This document shows positions 6,321-8,333 of a stretch of 8,333 bases of DNA, in pieces. Position numbers and translations under genes: made by a program. This DNA comes from JAQGMJ01 sp036271855 (GTDB lineage Bacteria; Pseudomonadota; Gammaproteobacteria; Burkholderiales; JAEUOS01): assembly GCA_036271855.1 (NCBI GenBank), contig DATAZV010000058.1, positions 1 through 8,333 on the forward strand, read 5' to 3'. The notes below the pieces were generated by a model. The model saw nothing but the letters and a program-made list of their open reading frames with translations. It made no database searches and was not told where the DNA came from. Position 1 is the stretch's first letter, and each line of letters begins with the position of its first letter.

Positions 6321-6484
6321 CGTAGTGATTGAGTTCAGTGGGTCCCGAAGTTCCGCAGCGGCACCGGTCGGAAACAGGTGTAGCGCGAGGGCCCAGCCTC
6401 TGAAAGCGGTCACGCCAAGTTTGTCTCCTCCACCCTCCTCCTTTGGTGGATTAAGCCCAAGCCTCAGTGCTTGGGCTTTTTTTT
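6321..6484 (+). ncRNA. Putative trans-acting small RNA, about 160 nt, with an anti-Shine-Dalgarno loop
   Basis: It is bounded by a strong promoter ending at 6314 and an intrinsic terminator at 6453-6484, and no ribosome binding site or convincing reading frame lies between. The first half folds into a long arm: TTCAG (6334-6338) with CTGAA (6400-6404), continued by TGGGTCC (6339-6345) with GGGCCCA (6389-6395, one G-U pair), and inside it CACC (6362-6365)/GGTG (6377-6380). The second half holds TCCACC (6429-6434) paired with GGTGGA (6445-6450) around a 10-nt loop containing CUCCUCC. A further CUCC lies just 5' of that hairpin. Unpaired CCUCC loops occur in known regulatory RNAs that pair with Shine-Dalgarno regions, such as the cuckoo RNAs of Rhodobacter; the U8 tail fits Hfq-bound RNAs. 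I do not recognise an Rfam family. The 5' end is predicted to within a few bases. Confidence 0.62.
6453..6484 (+). terminator. Strong intrinsic terminator of the small RNA
   Basis: AAGCCCAAGC (6453-6462) and GCTTGGGCTT (6469-6478) form a perfect 10-bp stem with a 6-nt loop, followed by an uninterrupted T-run at 6477-6484. There is no protein gene just upstream on this strand, so it must end a non-coding transcript. Confidence 0.9.
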
Positions 6485-6536
6485 GGTTTCGCCGAATGGC
6501 ATGCGCTTTGGTGTTGCATGAAACTGCGCGCAAGCG

Positions 6537-6566
6537 TTGACCTGCGGATCAATTTCGCGTTAGAAT
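6537..6566 (+). promoter_or_regulatory. Sigma70 promoter of the rplM-rpsI operon
   Basis: TTGACC (6537-6542), an 18-bp spacer and TAGAAT (6561-6566). Each hexamer differs from consensus at one position. Predicted start is about 6573, giving a 5' leader of about 175 nt before the rplM ATG. The promoter lies just downstream of the small-RNA terminator, so the two transcripts are separate. Confidence 0.7.
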
Positions 6567-6576
6567 TGCGGGCTTC

Positions 6577-6709
6577 GCGTCAAAAAGCTTTTGTGTTCTC
6601 CATGGTTCCGCTCAGGAACGGCAGCAACGGAGACCCCGGGGCGAAAAGCGGGCCGCAGCAAAGTCGGATGTGACGGGCAGACCCCGTCTTCGGCTCCAGC
6701 CTTTGACGC
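6577..6709 (+). promoter_or_regulatory. Structured 5' leader of rplM (unassigned cis-regulatory RNA)
   Basis: GCGTCAAA (6577-6584) is the exact reverse complement of TTTGACGC (6702-6709), so the leader closes into a 133-nt domain starting almost at the predicted 5' end. Inside are two arms. Arm one pairs TCTCC (6597-6601) with GGAGA (6629-6633) around a GTTCC (6605-6609)/GGAAC (6615-6619) hairpin. Arm two pairs GCCG (6652-6655) with CGGC (6691-6694) around GACGGG (6672-6677)/CCCGTC (6683-6688). GCAGCAA occurs once in each arm region (6621-6627 and 6655-6661). No T-run is present, so control at termination is unlikely. Leaders before rplM are targets of autoregulation by L13 in E. coli and other bacteria; a similar role is inferred here. 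It does not match a riboswitch class I know. Confidence 0.55.
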
Positions 6710-6721
6710 AATTTGAATCAA

Positions 6722-6747
6722 GCAACGTACACCTGTTCAGAGGTTGC
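6722..6747 (+). promoter_or_regulatory. Hairpin over the rplM ribosome binding site
   Basis: GCAAC (6722-6726) can pair with GTTGC (6743-6747), and CT (6733-6734) with AG (6741-6742), with an asymmetric bulge. This partly hides the Shine-Dalgarno CAGAGG (6738-6743), which sits only 5 nt before the ATG at 6749. The same GCAAC also occurs in the leader domain at 6624-6628, so alternative pairing is possible. Confidence 0.4.
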
Positions 6748-6748
6748 A

Positions 6749-7180
6749 ATGAAAACCTTTTCCGCCAAGCCGCATGAAGTCCAGCGCGACTGGTTCGTAA
6801 TCGATGCCAAGGACCTGGTCCTGGGCCGCGTCGCCGTCGAAATCGCCCGCCGCCTGCGCGGCAAGCACAAGCCCGAGTTCACTCCGCACGTGGACACCGG
6901 CGACTTCATCGTCGTGGTCAATGCCGCGAATCTTCGCGTCACCGGCAACAAGGCCGACGACAAGAAGTATTTCCGTCACTCCGGCTACCCCGGCGGCATC
7001 TACGAAACCAACTTCACCAAGATGCAGGCGCGTGCTCCCGGGCGTGCGCTGGAAAAAGCGGTCAAGGGCATGCTGCCCAAGGGTCCGCTCGGTTATGCGA
7101 TGTTCAAGAAGCTCAAGGTGTACGCCGAAGCCACCCATCCGCACACGGCCCAGCAACCCAAAACCCTGACGCTGCAATAA
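6749..7180 (+). CDS. rplM: 50S ribosomal protein L13
   Basis: A 143-residue protein, within one residue of the usual L13 length. It begins MKTFSAKP...RDWFVIDA, which is the standard L13 opening, and contains GRVAVEIARRLRGKHKPEFTPH, the VVVNAANLRVTGNK block, KKYFRHSGYPGG, and the typical LPKGPLGYAMFKKLKVY and HPHTAQQP segments near the C terminus. L13 is an early-assembling large-subunit protein bound to 23S rRNA. The ATG at 6749 is chosen over an in-frame ATG at 6713 because conserved L13 sequence starts here and CAGAGG lies 5 nt upstream. It is followed 30 nt later by rpsI in the conserved rplM-rpsI operon. It is preceded by a long structured leader that probably controls expression. Confidence 0.99.
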   Translation: MKTFSAKPHEVQRDWFVIDAKDLVLGRVAVEIARRLRGKHKPEFTPHVDTGDFIVVVNAANLRVTGNKADDKKYFRHSGYPGGIYETNFTKMQARAPGRALEKAVKGMLPKGPLGYAMFKKLKVYAEATHPHTAQQPKTLTLQ

Positions 7181-7210
7181 GCGCGCAGATTTTAAAAGGT
7201 CATCAAGATC

Positions 7211-7603
7211 ATGGTTGACAACAAGAACTACGGTACCGGTCGCCGCAAACGGGCGGTTGCACGGGTGTTCATGAAGGCGGGCAAGGGCGCGATCGTCGTC
7301 AATGGCAAGCCGGTGGACGAGTTTTTTGCCCGGGAGACCGGCCGCATGGTCGTGCGCCAGCCGCTGGAGCTGACCAAGCACCTGGAAACGTTCGACATCA
7401 AGGTCAATGTCGCCGGCGGTGGCGAGTCCGGCCAGGCCGGCGCCGTGCGCCACGGCATCACCCGCGCCCTGATCGACTACGACGCGACCCTCAAGCCGGT
7501 TCTATCCAAAGCCGGCCTGGTGACGCGTGATGCGCGCGAAGTCGAACGCAAGAAGGTCGGCCTGCACAAGGCGCGACGCAGGAAGCAGTTCTCCAAGCGC
7601 TGA
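7211..7603 (+). CDS. rpsI: 30S ribosomal protein S9
   Basis: A 130-residue small-subunit protein of normal length. The N terminus YGTGRRKRAVARVF is the family signature, followed by VVNGKPVDEFF, the glycine-rich VNVAGGGESGQAGAVRHGITRAL block and the basic tail KARRRKQFSKR. In the ribosome the C-terminal Lys-Arg tail reaches the decoding centre and contacts P-site tRNA; it is intact here. AAAAGG ends about 11 nt before the ATG, a slightly long spacing. It forms an operon with rplM and is closed by an intrinsic terminator 18 nt after its stop. Confidence 0.99.
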   Translation: MVDNKNYGTGRRKRAVARVFMKAGKGAIVVNGKPVDEFFARETGRMVVRQPLELTKHLETFDIKVNVAGGGESGQAGAVRHGITRALIDYDATLKPVLSKAGLVTRDAREVERKKVGLHKARRRKQFSKR

Positions 7604-7621
7604 TCGGTTATCACGCCATGC

Positions 7622-7650
7622 AAAAGGGCTGCCGGTTGGTAGCCCTTTTT
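7622..7650 (+). terminator. Intrinsic terminator of rplM-rpsI
   Basis: AAAAGGGCT (7622-7630) pairs perfectly with AGCCCTTTT (7641-7649) around a 10-nt loop (which may add a CC/GG pair), with a T5 tract at 7646-7650 and another T-run just after. It begins 18 nt past the rpsI stop and separates the ribosomal operon from argC. Confidence 0.9.
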
Positions 7651-7684
7651 GTTTTGGGGCTCCTATTCGTTTGGTTTCGTTGTC

Positions 7685-7709
7685 CAGGGGTGTCCGTGAG
7701 GCGTCCCTG
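7685..7709 (+). promoter_or_regulatory. Hairpin overlapping the argC promoter region
   Basis: Bases 7685-7694 pair with 7700-7709 around the 5-nt loop CGTGA, giving a 10-bp stem with three G-T pairs. It overlaps the proposed argC -35 (7707-7712). It could be an operator-like dyad or a secondary transcription barrier; there is no T-run after it. Confidence 0.3.
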
Positions 7710-7735
7710 AAATGGGGCACGAACCCTGTTAGCAT
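7707..7735 (+). promoter_or_regulatory. Candidate argC promoter
   Basis: CTGAAA (7707-7712), a 17-bp spacer and TAGCAT (7730-7735), each matching four of six consensus positions. The predicted start near 7742 gives a short leader of about 20 nt. It lies after the rpsI terminator, so argC needs its own promoter. Confidence 0.45.
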
Positions 7736-7761
7736 CACGTTTTGAGGTCAGGTAACGCATC

Positions 7762-8333
7762 ATGGTCAAGATCGGCATTGTCGGCGGGACGGGATATACC
7801 GGGGTTGAATTGCTGCGCCTGCTGGCGCGCCACCCCCAGGCAAAGATTGCAGCGATCACCTCGCGCAAGGATGCGGGCATGCCGGTGGCCGACATGTTCC
7901 CCAGCCTGCGCCGCGTGATCGACCTTAAATTCACCACCCCCGACGAAGCCGACCTGAAGTCCTGCGACGTGGTCTTCTTCGCCACCCCGCACGGCGTGGC
8001 GATGGACATGGGGCCGGACCTGGTGCGCGCCGGGGTGAAGATCATCGATCTGGCGGCCGATTTCCGGCTGAAGGATCCGGCGCAATTCACCAAGTGGTAC
8101 AAGATGGAACATAGGGCCCTCGACCTGCTGGAAGAAGCGGTCTACGGCCTGCCGGAACTCAATCGTGCCGCGCTGAAAAAGGCCCGCGTGGTCGGCATGC
8201 CGGGTTGCTATCCCACCACCATGCAACTCGGGCTCAAGCCTTTGCTCGACGCCCGGGTGATCGACCCCAGCCATTTGATCTCCGACAGCAAGTCGGGCGT
8301 CTCGGGGGCCGGGCGCAAAGCTGAACTGAACCT
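7762..8333 (+). CDS. argC: N-acetyl-gamma-glutamyl-phosphate reductase, N-terminal part (runs off the window)
   Basis: The first 190 residues of ArgC, the NADPH-dependent reductase that turns N-acetylglutamyl phosphate into the semialdehyde in arginine biosynthesis. The Rossmann opening is MVKIGIVGGTGYTGVELLRLL with the GGTGYTG dinucleotide loop. Then come VVFFATPHGVA (about 71-81), IIDLAADFRL (about 95-104) and the active-site segment VGMPGCYPTT, whose catalytic cysteine is C149. The last visible part, SDSKSGVSGAGRKAE, is also a family block. The complete protein is normally about 310-345 residues, so roughly half is missing. AGG ends 9 nt before the ATG, supporting the start. argC following rplM-rpsI fits the betaproteobacterial order I recall. 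No ARG-box-type operator was recognised. Confidence 0.97.
   Translation, partial: MVKIGIVGGTGYTGVELLRLLARHPQAKIAAITSRKDAGMPVADMFPSLRRVIDLKFTTPDEADLKSCDVVFFATPHGVAMDMGPDLVRAGVKIIDLAADFRLKDPAQFTKWYKMEHRALDLLEEAVYGLPELNRAALKKARVVGMPGCYPTTMQLGLKPLLDARVIDPSHLISDSKSGVSGAGRKAELN

Noticed and set aside
6321..6484. 6S RNA as an identity for the intergenic RNA
   Set aside because: The size fits, but the ends do not form the long closing stem with a central bubble, and the 3' half is a discrete hairpin plus an intrinsic terminator.
6279..6540. Two 84-residue reading frames, one on each strand, over the small-RNA region
   Set aside because: Neither has a ribosome binding site or protein-like pattern; both run through the promoter, hairpins and terminator of the proposed RNA.
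6597..6633. Resemblance of the TCAGG...GCAGCAA segment to the 4.5S SRP RNA core
   Set aside because: The conserved apical part (CCGGAAGG-type tetraloop stem) is missing, and the surrounding pairing differs from SRP RNA.
6713..6748. Upstream in-frame ATG of rplM (12 extra residues)
   Set aside because: L13 sequence conservation and the Shine-Dalgarno both point to 6749.
6573..6748. Known riboswitch classes (TPP, FMN, cobalamin, glycine, SAH, c-di-GMP, fluoride, guanidine) in the rplM leader
   Set aside because: None of their conserved core strings was found when the leader was read by eye.
1..8333. CRISPR arrays, insertion sequences, integrases, tRNA or rRNA genes
   Set aside because: No direct-repeat arrays, transposase-like frames, cloverleaf patterns or rRNA signatures were seen.

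Overview
The window looks like a chromosomal segment of a GC-rich betaproteobacterium, probably Rhodocyclales or a near relative. The evidence is GC-rich codon use, the gene order OsmC-family protein / rplM / rpsI / argC that I recall from this class, a Bug-type (TctC) periplasmic binding protein, and protein sequences of betaproteobacterial type. The lineage is an inference from gene content; no 16S rRNA is present.

Left part (1-3543, + strand): the end of a surface-polysaccharide operon. It holds the last 58 residues of a nucleotide-sugar dehydrogenase, then a 646-residue asparagine-synthase-type glutamine amidotransferase, then a bifunctional ManC/AlgA-type mannose-1-phosphate guanylyltransferase / mannose-6-phosphate isomerase. 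The genes are tightly packed: 9 nt between the first two, and an ATGA stop/start overlap between the second and third. Together they suggest GDP-mannose supply plus making, and possibly amidating, a uronic-acid sugar for an exopolysaccharide or O-antigen.

Middle part (3593-5994): a JmjC/cupin-type oxygenase candidate on + with a possibly leaderless start. It converges on a minus-strand pair: an OsmC-family peroxide-type protein (upstream) and an orphan Bug-family solute-binding protein (downstream).

Intergenic part (5995-6748, about 750 nt with no convincing protein gene): the most interesting stretch. An AT-rich block (about 6115-6320) carries a perfect 18-bp inverted repeat and a perfect TGTGA-N6-TCACA (CRP-type) palindrome. 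Next comes an apparent stand-alone small RNA of about 160 nt with its own sigma70 promoter (TTGCAA-N17-TAATAT), a hairpin presenting a CUCCUCC (anti-Shine-Dalgarno) loop, and a strong U8 intrinsic terminator. After that a second promoter (TTGACC-N18-TAGAAT) drives rplM through a leader of about 175 nt. The leader has an 8-bp closing stem spanning 133 nt, two internal hairpin domains and a potential hairpin over the rplM ribosome binding site.

Right part (6749-8333, + strand): rplM (L13) and rpsI (S9), a clean intrinsic terminator, then argC (arginine biosynthesis) with its own candidate promoter, cut by the window edge. No CRISPR array, insertion sequence, tRNA or rRNA was seen.
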